Positions 7,841 to 17,698 of a stretch of 64,000 nt of DNA are shown one piece after another. The notes under the pieces are model-generated. The model saw nothing but the letters and a program-made list of their open reading frames with translations. It searched no databases and had not been told where the DNA came from. The stretch comes from Myxococcales bacterium. Lineage in GTDB: Bacteria; Myxococcota; Myxococcia; Myxococcales; Myxococcaceae. Each line of letters starts with the position of its first letter. Within the stretch, counting starts at the first letter, position 1. Both the position numbers and the translations under genes were made by a program. The DNA is taken from positions 20,255-84,254 of the forward strand of contig JACPVI010000022.1 of assembly GCA_016191815.1 (NCBI GenBank). Reading direction: 5' to 3'.

Positions 7841-7984
7841 CTGGACTCCCCTGCCTCGAATAGGGGCCTCGGAAATCCGAGGGAGGGCGGGTTTTCAGGT
7901 CGCGGTCGCCGAGCCCCGGGGGTGGCCTGCCTAGCAATTCCAATCGGTTGGTCGTATGCCGCCACTGGCATCGCCTGTGCTCCC
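7833..7984. repeat. interspersed repeat, copy 2
   Basis: The second copy of the element at 4568-4720, in the same orientation, with the central hairpin CCTCGGAAATCCGAGG at 7867-7882 identical in both. It starts where the coding similarity of the preceding lipoprotein pseudogene ends, and finishes about 22 bp before the beta-propeller gene at 8007. The right end (TGGCATCGCCTGTGCT, 7966-7981) resembles a sigma-54 promoter. Insertion of the element, or recombination at it, probably removed the 3' part of the pseudogene. Confidence 0.75.
7966..7981 (+). promoter_or_regulatory. sigma-54-like -24/-12 element inside the repeat
   Basis: TGGCATCGCCTGTGCT has the GG-N10-GC spacing and most of the TGGCAcg-N4-ttGCT consensus. 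It would start transcription near 7992, just upstream of GGAGG (7995-7999) and ATG 8007. The corresponding stretch of repeat copy 1 (4701-4716) keeps the same GG-N10-GC layout, although no plus-strand gene follows it, so the match may be a coincidence of the repeat sequence. Confidence 0.4.
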
Positions 7985-8006
7985 GCCCAGGCGCGGAGGT
8001 GCCTGC

Positions 8007-10136
8007 ATGCTGCGCCGACTCTCTCTCGCTCTCGCCGTACTCGCCGCCGGCTGCGGGAGGGGCCCGAACGTGGACCGCTCGCGGGCGGCCCTGAAGCCGG
8101 TGGAGGGCTGCCAGGACCTCCAGGAGCACCTGAGGGAAGTGGCGCTCTCGCGGATGAACCAGCAGCTCGACGAGAACCTCCAGCGAGCGCGCTCCTCGGG
8201 CTGCAATAGCTGGGGGACTGCCTACCCGAGCGCGCGAGGCGCCGACACCGTGATGGCCGCCGGAGCGCCCGCTCCGATGTCTCCCAGCACCGCCACCGGC
8301 TCAGGCGGCGGTGGCGGCTCGGGCGGCGCGAGCCAGTACTCCACCACCAACACCCAGGTGGTCGGCGTGGACGAGGCGGACTTCATCAAGAACGACGCCT
8401 CTCACATCTACCTCGCCGACGCCTCGGGCCTCACCATCGTCAGGGCCTGGCCTCCGGAGCAGAGCCAGCTCGTCTCCCGCACGCCAATCTCCGGAACCGC
8501 CCACCGCCTCTTCGTGGAGCGCGACCGGGCGGCGGTGTTCAGCCGGCTGACTGCGACGGAGGCCGGCTCTTCGAGCCTCCGCTACGCATCCGGCCGCGAG
8601 TGCACTTACGGCTACGACTGCGAATTCACCGGGGACGGCTTCCCGATGCAGGTGACGGTCCTGGATATCTCCGACCGCGCCAAGCCGGTGGTGCTGCGGG
8701 AGATCCGCACCGGCGGCTCCTACCTCAACTCGCGGCGGGTCGGCTCGGCGGTCCACGCGGTCGTCACCTCCCCGAGCGTAGACATCCCCGGCCTGCGGTA
8801 CTGGCCCCAGAATCTCGCCTGCAATCCGCTGGACTTCGCGGGGACGGCCATCGCCAGCCAGTTCGAGGAGCTGCGCCGCCAGAACGCCCAGCTCATCCGC
8901 GAGGCGGACCTGCTCTCCAGGCTGCCGGTAGTGCAGGAGCGCCGCTCCTCGAGCGAGCCTTTCGCCCCCGCAGCCGGAGAGGACTGCCAGGGCTTCTACC
9001 GGAGCCAGCTCGGCGACGGAGACAGCTTCATCGGGCTCCTCTCGCTGGACATCGCAGGCCTGGGCGAGGTCGCCTCCACCACGGTGGTGGGACGGCCGGG
9101 AGCGGTCTACGCCACCTCCGGCGCGCTCTACATCGCCTCGCGGCACCAGCACCGCTCCGGGGAGTCCTGGTTCTTCGCCGACGCCTCCGCCCAGCCGGAG
9201 GCGAGCACCATCCACCGCTTCGCGCTGGAGAACGGCGAGCGCCCGAGCGCGAGCTACCAGGGCAGCGGGGTGGTGAAGGGCAGGGTGCTCAACCAGTTCG
9301 CGCTGGATGAGCACCAGGGCTTCCTCCGCATCGCCACCACTACCGGCCGGCTGCCGGATCCCAAGGTGCACAGCACCATCACCGTGCTCGAGCCGACCGG
9401 CGCCGGCCTGGAGGAGGTCGGCCAGATCGATCAGATCGCCCCCAGCGAGGACATCCGCTCGGTGCGCTTCGAGGGAGGGCGCGGCTTCGTGGTCACCTTC
9501 AAGAAGACCGACCCCTTGTTCGTGCTGGACCTCAAGGACCCCGCCGCCCCGGCGATCGTGGGCGAGCTGAAAATTCCGGGCTTCAGCACCTACATGCACA
9601 TGCTCGACGACGACCACGTCTTGAGCATCGGCTACGACGCCGCCGACCAGGGCAGCTTCGCCTTCTTCCAGGGAATCCAGCTCCAGATCTTCGACGTCTC
9701 CGACCCTGCCGCGCCGCAGCTCTCTCAAAAGACGCTCATCGGCACCCGGGGGACCAGCTCCGAGGCGGCCACCAATCACCTCGCCTTCAACTTCTTCGCG
9801 CCCAAGGGACTGCTCGGGGTGCCGATGGCGGTGTGCGAGAGCAACACCTCCGCGGGCAGCTACGGGGCCACCATGACCTTCAGCGGCCTGATGGTGTTCG
9901 GCGTCTCCACCGCGACGGGCTTCGACTACCGGGGCGGCGTCTCCCACCCGGTCACCGCTCCCACCAACGGCTACACCGACAGCGGCTGCTACAACTGGTG
10001 GACGCAGTCGCGCTCGAAGGTGAAGCGGAGCGTCTTCATGGACGACTTCGTCTACTCGGTGGCGACCGACGCCATCAAGGTGAACCGGGTGGACGCGCTG
10101 GGGTCCGACCTGGCGGTGGTGGCGCTCTCGCCGTAA
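8007..10136 (+). CDS. beta-propeller domain lipoprotein (Beta_propel family)
   Basis: A 709-residue protein with a lipoprotein leader (MLRRLSLALAVLAAGC), so probably membrane-anchored outside the cytoplasm. After a Gly/Ser-rich linker (residues ~95-110) the segment TNTQVVGVDEADFIKNDASH is the hallmark opening of the secreted C-terminal beta-propeller family, followed by repeated LDIxDxxxP/A blades (VTVLDISDRAKPVVLREI, FVLDLKDPAAPAIVGEL, IFDVSDPAAPQLS). The family is found in bacteria and archaea; its ligand is unknown. ATG 8007 is supported by GGAGG 7 nt upstream and by the signal peptide, while the frame itself runs back into the repeat. It may be expressed from the sigma-54-like element in the repeat. 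Confidence 0.88.
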   Translation: MLRRLSLALAVLAAGCGRGPNVDRSRAALKPVEGCQDLQEHLREVALSRMNQQLDENLQRARSSGCNSWGTAYPSARGADTVMAAGAPAPMSPSTATGSGGGGGSGGASQYSTTNTQVVGVDEADFIKNDASHIYLADASGLTIVRAWPPEQSQLVSRTPISGTAHRLFVERDRAAVFSRLTATEAGSSSLRYASGRECTYGYDCEFTGDGFPMQVTVLDISDRAKPVVLREIRTGGSYLNSRRVGSAVHAVVTSPSVDIPGLRYWPQNLACNPLDFAGTAIASQFEELRRQNAQLIREADLLSRLPVVQERRSSSEPFAPAAGEDCQGFYRSQLGDGDSFIGLLSLDIAGLGEVASTTVVGRPGAVYATSGALYIASRHQHRSGESWFFADASAQPEASTIHRFALENGERPSASYQGSGVVKGRVLNQFALDEHQGFLRIATTTGRLPDPKVHSTITVLEPTGAGLEEVGQIDQIAPSEDIRSVRFEGGRGFVVTFKKTDPLFVLDLKDPAAPAIVGELKIPGFSTYMHMLDDDHVLSIGYDAADQGSFAFFQGIQLQIFDVSDPAAPQLSQKTLIGTRGTSSEAATNHLAFNFFAPKGLLGVPMAVCESNTSAGSYGATMTFSGLMVFGVSTATGFDYRGGVSHPVTAPTNGYTDSGCYNWWTQSRSKVKRSVFMDDFVYSVATDAIKVNRVDALGSDLAVVALSP

Positions 10137-10245
10137 GAGCTGCGCGGGGCCGCGCCATCCGCCCGGCATGACGCGCGTCAAGCCCGCAGCGGCCGCGCGA
10201 CCGTATCCTTGGGGCCTGGACGGACGCAGCTCTCGTCGGGCAACC

Positions 10246-11394
10246 ATGATCAGGTCCGGCCTTCGGCCCTCCTTCGGCACCACGCTCGCGAGCGGCGTCT
10301 TTTTCTTCCTGGCGCTCGCGGCGAGCGCGCAGCCCACCACGGCCACTCAGCCGGAGGGTGTCACTCGCGCCCCACCACCGCCGGAGCACTCCGCCGAGCA
10401 CCAGCAGCAAGTCCCGGAGGAGGACTTCTCCAAGCTGACGCTCGCGCAGTTGATGGAGGTGGAGATCGTCCCCACCCAGCTCGTCGACACCCATGCGCAC
10501 GCGCGCGGCGAGGTGATGATCAGCTACCGGCTGATGACGATGGCGATGAAGGGCAACCGTGTCGGGACGAGCCGGGTCGAGGCGGACGAAGTCCTCCGGG
10601 CCTTCGCGATGAGCCCGACGGAGATGAGCATGTACATGCACATGCTCGAGCTGATGTACGCGCCGGTGGATTCCGTCACCTTCATGGCCATGGTGCCGTA
10701 CAAGATGCTCTCCATGAAGCACGTGGCGCGGGACCCCCAGGTCGGAATGGAGGGCCACTCCGCCGAAGAAGGGGGATTCCCGGAGCGGACCACCGGACTA
10801 GGCGACGTGACCGTGATGGGGCTCTATGCGGCCCGGACCAGCCCCTGGAGCCAGCTCGTGCTCCAGGGCGGGGTCAGTTTCCCCACCGGCTCGGTGGACG
10901 AGATGCTCGGGGACCGGCGGCAGGAGTACATGATGCAGCTCGGCTCCGGGAGCTTCGGCCTGGTGCCCGCTCTGGCGTTCGTGGGCCAAGCGCACCCTTG
11001 GACCATGGAGGCCCGTGCCCAGGCCACCTTCCGGCTCGGGATGAACCGACACGGCTACCGGCTGGGCAACGAATACTCGGTCTCGGCGCTGGGGGCCTAC
11101 AAGTTGAGCCGACAGGTGGCCGCCTCGATCAAGGCCGAGGGCCGTTGGTTCGACGGAATCAACGGGGCCGACCCCACCCTGGATGCGGCAATGGAACCGA
11201 CGATGAACCCATCGCTCTACCGCGGCAAGCGGGTGGACCTGGGCTTCGGCTTGACCTTGCACGAAGGCGCCGGCGGATCCAAGGGGCGGGTGAGCCTCGG
11301 CCTCGAGGCCGGTCTGCCGGTGCTCCAGCAACTGGAGGGCCCCCAGCTGGAGGTCGACTGGTATGGGGCCGTCACCGTGAGCTTCGCTCGATGA
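10246..11394 (+). CDS. Met-rich outer-membrane beta-barrel protein (transporter-like)
   Basis: A 382-residue exported protein (signal peptide to about LAASAQ), then a Pro/His-rich linker and a barrel-like domain of alternating beta strands (GLGDVTVMGLYAA, LVLQGGVSFPTGSVDEML, EYSVSALGAYKLSRQVAASI, RVSLGLEAGLPVLQQLEG). It resembles outer-membrane proteins of the phenol-degradation MetA-like/transporter type. Residues ~65-160 are unusually rich in Met and His (EMSMYMHMLELMYAPVDSVT, MAMVPYKMLSMKH), which could mean metal contact; this is inference. It is translationally coupled (ATGA at 11391-11394) to a YfiR-like periplasmic protein, so the two probably work together. I chose ATG 10246 because it begins directly at the signal peptide. 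Confidence 0.72.
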   Translation: MIRSGLRPSFGTTLASGVFFFLALAASAQPTTATQPEGVTRAPPPPEHSAEHQQQVPEEDFSKLTLAQLMEVEIVPTQLVDTHAHARGEVMISYRLMTMAMKGNRVGTSRVEADEVLRAFAMSPTEMSMYMHMLELMYAPVDSVTFMAMVPYKMLSMKHVARDPQVGMEGHSAEEGGFPERTTGLGDVTVMGLYAARTSPWSQLVLQGGVSFPTGSVDEMLGDRRQEYMMQLGSGSFGLVPALAFVGQAHPWTMEARAQATFRLGMNRHGYRLGNEYSVSALGAYKLSRQVAASIKAEGRWFDGINGADPTLDAAMEPTMNPSLYRGKRVDLGFGLTLHEGAGGSKGRVSLGLEAGLPVLQQLEGPQLEVDWYGAVTVSFAR

Positions 11395-11948
11395 TTCGAC
11401 TTTCCACCGGAAGGACTTGCCGTAGCCTGCCCGCGCTCTTGGCGCTATGGGCGAGCACCGCCGCGCTCGATTGCCTCGCTCAGGGCAAGGCCTCCCGGGA
11501 GGTCGCCTTGAAGAAGGCCTTCGTGCTTCACTTCCTCAGTCTCGTCGATTGGCCCGAGGACAAGCTCCCTCGGGAAAGCGCGGAGCTGGTCTTGGGCATG
11601 TACGGCTTCGACCCGCTCGGAGCCGCCCTGCACGGGCTCACCGGCAAGGTGGTGAGGGGAAGAAGGCTCGTGGTTCGGCACTTCACCAATCTGGAAGAGG
11701 TGTCGCAATGTCACGCCCTCTTCGTCAGCCCCTCCGAGCAAAAAACTTTGCGAGCCGTCTTCGACGCGCTCGCCGATTCGAGTGTCCTCACGGTGAGCGA
11801 CACCGCCGGCTTCGCCGAGCAGGGGGGAGTCCTCAACCTGCGCTCGGGGCAGAACCACGTCCGCTACGAGCTCAACCGCGAGGCGGCTCGCCGGGCACGG
11901 CTGACGCTGGGGCCCGAGCTGCTTCGCCTGGCGAGAGTCGTCCGCTGA
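11391..11948 (+). CDS. YfiR family protein (DUF4154)
   Basis: A 185-residue exported protein with the DUF4154/YfiR pattern: ALKKAFVLHFLSLVDWPEDK (where YfiR has its AxYLxxFxxFxxWP segment), then ELVLGMYGFDPLGAAL, CHALFVSPSEQKTL, SSVLTVSDTAGFAEQGGVLN and RYELNREAARRARLTL, in family order. YfiR is a periplasmic regulator that in Pseudomonas restrains the diguanylate cyclase YfiN; DUF4154 proteins more widely sit beside sensor kinases or outer-membrane proteins. Here the neighbour is the Met-rich barrel protein, whose stop overlaps its start (ATGA), and no GGDEF or kinase gene adjoins it. The two conserved Cys of YfiR are not evident. Confidence 0.82.
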   Translation: MIRLSTGRTCRSLPALLALWASTAALDCLAQGKASREVALKKAFVLHFLSLVDWPEDKLPRESAELVLGMYGFDPLGAALHGLTGKVVRGRRLVVRHFTNLEEVSQCHALFVSPSEQKTLRAVFDALADSSVLTVSDTAGFAEQGGVLNLRSGQNHVRYELNREAARRARLTLGPELLRLARVVR

Positions 11949-12090
11949 CAGCCTGGGGCTTTCCCCGGGACTGAGCCCAGGCGGTCGAGGCGCGAGCCTT
12001 GCGGAGATGGGCCGGACGGCTAGCTCGCTCACGGGGACAAAAGAAGTACCGCGTCGCGCCGCCGTCACGCCCGGGATACAACCCGGCCTG

Positions 12091-13395
12091 ATGGGCGCAC
12101 ACCTTCGGATGCTGCTCGGAATCGCCGCCGGGGCGGTGCTGGGGATAGCCTCCCGCGCGCTCGCGCCCGAGCCCGCCCTGGCCTGGACCGTAGACCACCT
12201 CTCCCGGCCCGTCGGGCAGGTCTTCCTCCGCCTGCTGTTCATGCTGGTGGTGCCCCTGCTGTTCGCCGCGTTGGTGATGGGCATCAGCGGCCTCGAGCTT
12301 CGCAAGCTGGGAAGGCTCGGCCTGAGGACCCTGGGGTACACCGTGGTGGTCTCGGCCATCGCGGTGCTCATCGGGATGGCGCTGGTGAACGCGCTCCGGC
12401 CCGGCGAGGGCCTGCCAGAAGAGCTTCGCGAGCTGGCCCGCAAGACCGCCGCACTGACGCCCGTGCCCGCGCCGCCGGACACCAAGGCCGCCGCGCTGCT
12501 CGTCTCCATGGTTCCCGACAATCCGCTCAAGGCCGCCGCCTCGGGGGACATGATCGGCCTCATCGTCTTCTCGCTCATCTTCGGAGTGGGCCTCTCGTTC
12601 ACCCACACCGGGCCCGCGGCGCGCCTCCGCGAGGCCATCGAAGGGCTGTACGAAGTGATGATGACCCTGATCGGCGGCGTGCTGCGGCTCGCGCCCATCG
12701 GCGTGGCCGCGCTCTTGTTCACCATGACCGCCCGGCTCGGGGTGGAGGTGCTGCAGCAGCTTCTTGCCTACGTGGGAGTGGTGCTGCTCGCGCTGGCCGT
12801 CCACATGTTCGTGGTCTACTCAATCTCGGTGCGGGTGCTCGGCGGCCGCAGCCCCTTGCGCTTCTTCTCGGACGTGCGGCTGGCCATCGCGACCGCCTTC
12901 GCCACTGCCTCTTCCAGCGCCACCCTTCCCACCGCGCTCAAGGTAGCCGAGGAGAACTTGAAGCTGCCCCCCCATGTGAGCCGGTTCGTGCTCACCGCGG
13001 GCTCGGCGATGAACCAGAACGGCACCGCGCTCTTCGAGGGGGTGACCGTGCTCTTCCTGGCGCAGCTCTTCGGAGTCGAGCTCACCCTCGCCCAGCAGTT
13101 GGTGGTGATGCTGATCTGCATCCTGGGCGGGATTGGAACCGCCGGAGTCCCCGCGGGCTCGCTGCCGGTGATCGCGATGATCCTGGGTATCTTCCAGATC
13201 CCCCCGGAGGGGCTGGGGCTGATCCTCGGGGTGGACCGCTTCCTCGACATGTGCCGCACCACCTTGAACGTCACCGGCGATTTGGCGGCGGCGGTCTACG
13301 TGGCCAGGGGCGAGCCGGCGGCGGCCACCGTCCCGGCTTCGGAGGCCCCCGCCTTCGAGGAGGCGCCCGTCAACCCGAGTCCACGCCGCGGTTGA
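12091..13395 (+). CDS. dicarboxylate/amino acid:cation symporter (DAACS/SDF family)
   Basis: A 434-residue inner-membrane transporter of the glutamate/aspartate (GltP/GltPh) family, coupling uptake of an acidic amino acid or C4-dicarboxylate to Na+ or H+. Family marks in order: the first helix [40 protein letters not shown], the serine-rich hairpin [32 protein letters not shown] (usually TxNMDGTA), [12 protein letters not shown] and [16 protein letters not shown]. The N-x-N for N-M-D change in the substrate region may shift specificity. I took ATG 12091, which matches the usual family start; the frame is open to 12007 without a well-placed ribosome site. It is a single gene ending 45 bp before bioB. 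Confidence 0.9.
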   Translation: MGAHLRMLLGIAAGAVLGIASRALAPEPALAWTVDHLSRPVGQVFLRLLFMLVVPLLFAALVMGISGLELRKLGRLGLRTLGYTVVVSAIAVLIGMALVNALRPGEGLPEELRELARKTAALTPVPAPPDTKAAALLVSMVPDNPLKAAASGDMIGLIVFSLIFGVGLSFTHTGPAARLREAIEGLYEVMMTLIGGVLRLAPIGVAALLFTMTARLGVEVLQQLLAYVGVVLLALAVHMFVVYSISVRVLGGRSPLRFFSDVRLAIATAFATASSSATLPTALKVAEENLKLPPHVSRFVLTAGSAMNQNGTALFEGVTVLFLAQLFGVELTLAQQLVVMLICILGGIGTAGVPAGSLPVIAMILGIFQIPPEGLGLILGVDRFLDMCRTTLNVTGDLAAAVYVARGEPAAATVPASEAPAFEEAPVNPSPRRG

Positions 13396-13439
13396 CAAGC
13401 CCCGCTCCCTCCCGTAACTGCGGCGGCTCCGAGGTAGCC

Positions 13440-14471
13440 ATGCCGACCGACGGAGTCCTCTTCCACGCTCACGCCCACCGGCAGGTGGACCCTTCGCCTC
13501 CGAGCGGAGTGACGCTCCGCCACGACTGGGCCCAGGACGAGGTCCGCGCCATCCACGACTCGCCGCTTTTGGAGCTGGTGCACCGGGCGCACTCTCTCCA
13601 CCGCCTGGGCTTCCCGGACGGGAGAGTGCAGCTTTGCTCGCTCTTGTCGGTGAAGAGCGGCGGCTGCTCGGAAGACTGCTCCTACTGCCCCCAGTCGGCC
13701 CGCTTCGACACCGGGGTGCAGCCCGAGCGGTTGCTCCCGGTCCCCCAGGTGCTCGAAGAGGCAAAGAAGGCGCGCGCGCTCGGGGCCACCCGCTTCTGCA
13801 TGGGCGCCGCCTGGCGAGAGGTGAAGGACGGCCCCCAGTTCGAGGCGGTGCTGGAGATGGTGCGCGGAGTCCGCGCCCTCGGCCTCGAGGCCTGCTGCAC
13901 GTTGGGGATGCTCTCCGCCGAGCAGGCCCGCAGGCTGAAAGAGGCCGGCCTCACCGCCTACAACCACAACCTCGACACCTCGCCGGATTTCTACGGGGAA
14001 ATCATCCGCACCCACGCCTACCGCGAGCGGCTGGAAACCATCGCCCACGCGCGCGACGCCGGGATCGCCGTCTGCGCCGGGGGCATCATCGGCATGGGGG
14101 AGTCGGTTCTCGACCGCTGCCGGATGCTCCTCGCCCTCGCCAACCAACCGGCCCACCCGGAGTCGGTGCCCATCAACGCCCTGGTGCCCATCCCGGGGAC
14201 TCCGCTCGAAGGCCGGCCCAAGGTGGAGCCTTTGGAGCTGGTGCGGATGATCGCCACCGCCCGCATCCTCATGCCGATGTCCGTCGTCCGGCTCTCCGCG
14301 GGCAGGCTCGCCTTGAGCGAGGAGGCGCAGCTGCTCTGCCTTCTCGCCGGCGCCAACTCCATCTTCTTCGGAGAGCGCCTGCTCACCACCGGCAACCCGA
14401 GCTACCAGGCAGACATGGCTCTGCTCGAGAAGGCGGGGCTGCGGCCGCTCGAGCCCGAAGGCCTCCGATGA
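13440..14471 (+). CDS. bioB: biotin synthase
   Basis: BioB is the radical-SAM enzyme that inserts sulphur into dethiobiotin to make biotin. The protein is 343 residues, normal for the family. CxxxCxxC ([14 protein letters not shown]) binds the radical-SAM [4Fe-4S] cluster; other signatures are the YNHNLDTSP motif, GGIIGMGES and the C-terminal [13 protein letters not shown]. It is the first gene of a biotin operon, and the next gene (bioF) overlaps its stop (ATGA). I see no obvious BirA operator in the short upstream gap, so control of the operon is not evident. Confidence 0.97.
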   Translation: MPTDGVLFHAHAHRQVDPSPPSGVTLRHDWAQDEVRAIHDSPLLELVHRAHSLHRLGFPDGRVQLCSLLSVKSGGCSEDCSYCPQSARFDTGVQPERLLPVPQVLEEAKKARALGATRFCMGAAWREVKDGPQFEAVLEMVRGVRALGLEACCTLGMLSAEQARRLKEAGLTAYNHNLDTSPDFYGEIIRTHAYRERLETIAHARDAGIAVCAGGIIGMGESVLDRCRMLLALANQPAHPESVPINALVPIPGTPLEGRPKVEPLELVRMIATARILMPMSVVRLSAGRLALSEEAQLLCLLAGANSIFFGERLLTTGNPSYQADMALLEKAGLRPLEPEGLR

Positions 14472-15670
14472 GCCTCGCGCGCGCGCGGGTGCCTTCGCCC
14501 CCCATCGCCCCATCGGCGGAATGGGCACGCGCCGAGCTGGCTTCACTCGAGGCCCGAAGGCTGCTCCGGCGCCTCGAGCCGGTCGAATCGCGGCGGGGCG
14601 CGGTGGTGAGAGTCGGAGGGCGGGAGCTGGTCAACTTCTCCAGCAACGACTACCTCGGGCTGGCCTCCGACCAGCGGCTGGCGGAAGCGGCCCGGCGAGC
14701 GCTCGCGGAGGGGGTCGGCGCCGGCGCCTCGCGCCTGATCTCGGGGGATCGCTCGGCCCATCACTCCCTCGAGGGGAGGCTGGCGGAGTTTGAGCGGGCC
14801 GAGGCGGCGGTGCTGTTCGGCAACGGCTACGCGGCCAACCTGGGCGTGCTCTCCGCGCTGTGCGGGGAGGGCGACGTCATCTTCTCGGACGAGCTGAACC
14901 ACGCCTCCATCGTGGATGGCTGCCGGCTCTCCCGCGCGAGGACGGTGGTCTACCCGCACTGCGACCTGGAGGCGCTGGAGCGCTCGCTCCGGGCCGTCCC
15001 CGGCCGCCGCCGGTTGGTGGTCACCGACGCGGTCTTCTCGATGGACGGGGACTTGGCACCGCTGGAGGGGCTGGTGAAGCTGTGCCGTGAGCACGGCGCG
15101 GCGCTGGTGGTGGACGAAGCCCACGCCACCGGAGTCCTCGGCCCTCGCGGCGAGGGGCTGTGCGAGGAGCTGGGCCTCTCGGCTTTCGTCGACGTGCGGG
15201 TGGGAACCCTGGGCAAGGCGCTCGGCGCCTACGGCGCCTACGCGGCGAGCTCGGCCCCAGTGCAAAAGCTGCTCGTCAACCGCGCCCGCTCGCTGGTGTT
15301 CTCCACTGCGCTTCCTCCCGCGCTGTGTGCGGCGGCCCAGCGGGCGGTGGAGTTGGTGGAGGCCGAGCCACAGCTGCGCGCCCGGCTCTGGAGGAACATC
15401 CGCGCGTTCGCCGCTGCGCTCAATAGGCTGGGAATCCCCGCGCGGCCGAGAAGCGCCATCTTCCCGGTAGTGCTGGGCGAGCCCGAGCGCGCCCTGGAGG
15501 CAGGCCAGCGGCTCGCGGAAGCGGGGCTTTGGGTGAAACCCATCCGGCCGCCCACCGTGCCCGAGGGCACCAGCCGGCTCCGCTTCGCCATCTCCGCCGC
15601 CCACAGCCTGGAGCACATCGAGCGAGTGGCTGCGGCCCTCGAGAAAGCGGGGCTGCGCGGTGAGCGCTGA
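14468..15670 (+). CDS. bioF: 8-amino-7-oxononanoate synthase
   Basis: BioF condenses pimeloyl-ACP (or pimeloyl-CoA) with alanine to give 8-amino-7-oxononanoate in biotin synthesis. It is a 400-residue PLP enzyme of the alpha-oxoamine synthase family. Visible signatures: [45 protein letters not shown], and the PLP lysine in [18 protein letters not shown] 14468 overlaps the bioB stop and GTG 15660 of bioA lies inside its last codons, so expression is tightly coupled. The frame extends far upstream of 14468 only because it is antiphase to bioB. Confidence 0.96.
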   Translation: MSLARARVPSPPIAPSAEWARAELASLEARRLLRRLEPVESRRGAVVRVGGRELVNFSSNDYLGLASDQRLAEAARRALAEGVGAGASRLISGDRSAHHSLEGRLAEFERAEAAVLFGNGYAANLGVLSALCGEGDVIFSDELNHASIVDGCRLSRARTVVYPHCDLEALERSLRAVPGRRRLVVTDAVFSMDGDLAPLEGLVKLCREHGAALVVDEAHATGVLGPRGEGLCEELGLSAFVDVRVGTLGKALGAYGAYAASSAPVQKLLVNRARSLVFSTALPPALCAAAQRAVELVEAEPQLRARLWRNIRAFAAALNRLGIPARPRSAIFPVVLGEPERALEAGQRLAEAGLWVKPIRPPTVPEGTSRLRFAISAAHSLEHIERVAAALEKAGLRGER

Positions 15671-17012
15671 ACCCTCTCGCCACCAGCGCCTGCTCGAGTC
15701 GGACCGTCGCCACCTCTGGCATCCCTTCACCCAGATGCAGCTCTGGCCGGACGACCAGCCGCTGATCATCGAGCGCGCCGAGGGAAACTACCTCTTCGAT
15801 GACCTCGGGAATCGTTACCTGGACGGCGTCTCCTCGCTCTGGGTGACGGTGCACGGGCACCGGAAGCGGGAGCTCGACGACGCGGTGCGCGCGCAGCTCG
15901 AGAAGGTGGCCCACTCCACCCTGCTCGGCCTCACCTCGCCGCCGGCGATCGAGCTGGCGGAGAAGCTGGTGGCGCTCGCGCCGGAGGGACTGAGCAAAGT
16001 CTTCTATTCGGACAGCGGCTCCACCTCGGTCGAGGTGGCGCTGAAGATGGCCTACCAGTACTGGAGGCAGAAGGGGCGGCCCGAGAAGCGGCGCTTCTGC
16101 GCGCTCGATAGCGCCTACCATGGCGACACGGTGGGCGCGGTCTCGGTGGGAGGCATGGAGCTTTTCCACGGCACCTTCCGAGGGCTGCTCTTCGAGGTGG
16201 AGCGCATCCCCGCCCCGCACGCGTATCGCTTCGCAGGAAGGGGAGACTGCGGCGAGTGGTGCCTGCGCCAGGCGCAGCGGCTCTTCGAAGAGAAGGGCGG
16301 CGAGCTGGCCGCGCTGGTGGTGGAGCCATTGGTGCAGGGGGCGGCGGGGATGCTGGTGCAGCCCCAGGGCTTCCTCGCCCGCCTGGAAGCGCTCTGCCGA
16401 AAGCACGAGGTGCTGCTGGTCTGCGACGAAGTAGCCACCGGCTTCGGCCGCACCGGCACCATGTTCGCGGTGGAGCAGGAGGGCGTCCGCCCCGACTTCC
16501 TCTGCCTGGCGAAGGGCCTCACCGGCGGCTACCTCCCGCTCGCCGCCACGCTCACCACCGGCGAGGTGTACTCGGCCTTCCTCGGCGAAGCCGCGGAGCT
16601 GCGCACCTTCTTCCACGGGCACACCTACACCGGAAACCCGCTCGCCTGCGCGGCGGCGCTCGCCTCCCTCCGGCTGTTCGAGACCGAGCGCACCCTGGAG
16701 AAGGTGAAGCCCGCCGCCGCTGCGCTCGCCGAGGGCCTGGCAGAGGTCGCGCGGCTCGAGCACGTGGGCGAGGTGCGGCAGCGCGGGTTGATGGTGGGGG
16801 TCGAGTTGGTGAAGGACCGCCGCACCAAGCAGGAGTACCCCTACGGCGAGCGGATGGGCCACCGGGTTTGCCTCTCTCTGCGCAAGCGGGGAGTCCTCCT
16901 CCGGCCGCTGGGGAACGTGGTGGTGTTGATGCCGCCGCTCTCGCTCCAGGCGGAGGAGGCACGCCTGCTCGCCCGCGCGCTCCGCGACTCCATCGCCGAG
17001 GTGTGCGGCTGA
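15660..17012 (+). CDS. bioA: adenosylmethionine-8-amino-7-oxononanoate aminotransferase
   Basis: BioA transfers an amino group from S-adenosylmethionine to KAPA, making diaminopelargonic acid. It is a 450-residue class III aminotransferase: [17 protein letters not shown] at the N-terminus is typical of BioA, followed by [58 protein letters not shown], and the PLP lysine in [17 protein letters not shown]. Translation starts at GTG 15660, eleven bases inside bioF. The stop TGA overlaps the ATG of bioD. The C-terminal part from 16650 to 17000 shows no sign of truncation. Confidence 0.96.
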   Translation: MSAEPSRHQRLLESDRRHLWHPFTQMQLWPDDQPLIIERAEGNYLFDDLGNRYLDGVSSLWVTVHGHRKRELDDAVRAQLEKVAHSTLLGLTSPPAIELAEKLVALAPEGLSKVFYSDSGSTSVEVALKMAYQYWRQKGRPEKRRFCALDSAYHGDTVGAVSVGGMELFHGTFRGLLFEVERIPAPHAYRFAGRGDCGEWCLRQAQRLFEEKGGELAALVVEPLVQGAAGMLVQPQGFLARLEALCRKHEVLLVCDEVATGFGRTGTMFAVEQEGVRPDFLCLAKGLTGGYLPLAATLTTGEVYSAFLGEAAELRTFFHGHTYTGNPLACAAALASLRLFETERTLEKVKPAAAALAEGLAEVARLEHVGEVRQRGLMVGVELVKDRRTKQEYPYGERMGHRVCLSLRKRGVLLRPLGNVVVLMPPLSLQAEEARLLARALRDSIAEVCG

Positions 17013-17698
17013 TGAGCTCGAGGCCGAGCCCGCCGCCGCTGCGGATGTTCGTCACCGCCACCGACACCGGAGTGGGCAAGACCGAAGCCGCCTGTGCCTT
17101 GCTCTCGCTCCTGGCTGACCGCGGGCTTCGGCCGGCGCCCTTCAAGCCATACGAGAGCGGATGCGCGGATCCGCGCCGCCCCCCCGACGCGCTGGCGCTA
17201 AGGAAGGCCGCCCAAAGCGACGACGAGCTCGCGCTCGTCTGTCCCCACCGCTTCCGCCTGCCCCTGGCCCCGGGAGTCGCCGCCGCGCGCGAGGGCCAGG
17301 AGCCGTCCTTCCGCCAAACCCTTGCCGCCTGGAGGTCCTTCCGCGGGCGGCCAGTCGTCGCCGAGGGCGCCGGCGGGCTGCTCGTGCCCATCGACTCGAA
17401 GCATGAGGTGGTCGACCTGATCCGCGCGCTCCGCCTGCCGGTGCTGCTGGTGGCGAGGGCGGGGCTAGGGACGCTCAACCACACCTCGCTGTCGCTCGAA
17501 GCGCTGCGAAAGCGGCGCATCGAGACGCGGGCGGTGCTGCTGGTGAGAGGCGCGAGGGGGAGCGACGAATCGGAGCGCGAAAATTCCGCGCTCATCCGGG
17601 AGCGCCACCGGGTCGAAGTGCTCGGCCCGGTGCCTTTCCTAAGGCGCGCCAGCGAGCGCCGGGCGGCCTTCCGGCGAGCGCTCTCGCCGCTGCTCTAG
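17012..17698 (+). CDS. bioD: dethiobiotin synthetase
   Basis: BioD closes the ureido ring of dethiobiotin from diaminopelargonate, CO2 and ATP. The 228-residue protein has the P-loop in VTATDTGVGKTEAACALL, substrate loop KPYESGC, EGAGGLLVPID (the dethiobiotin-synthetase EGxGG motif) and the switch segment VLLVARAGLGTLNHTSLSLE. It is the last gene of the operon. Its TAG stop forms one CTAG tetranucleotide with the TAG stop of the converging gene on the other strand, so there is no separate terminator between them. Confidence 0.95.
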   Translation: MSSRPSPPPLRMFVTATDTGVGKTEAACALLSLLADRGLRPAPFKPYESGCADPRRPPDALALRKAAQSDDELALVCPHRFRLPLAPGVAAAREGQEPSFRQTLAAWRSFRGRPVVAEGAGGLLVPIDSKHEVVDLIRALRLPVLLVARAGLGTLNHTSLSLEALRKRRIETRAVLLVRGARGSDESERENSALIRERHRVEVLGPVPFLRRASERRAAFRRALSPLL

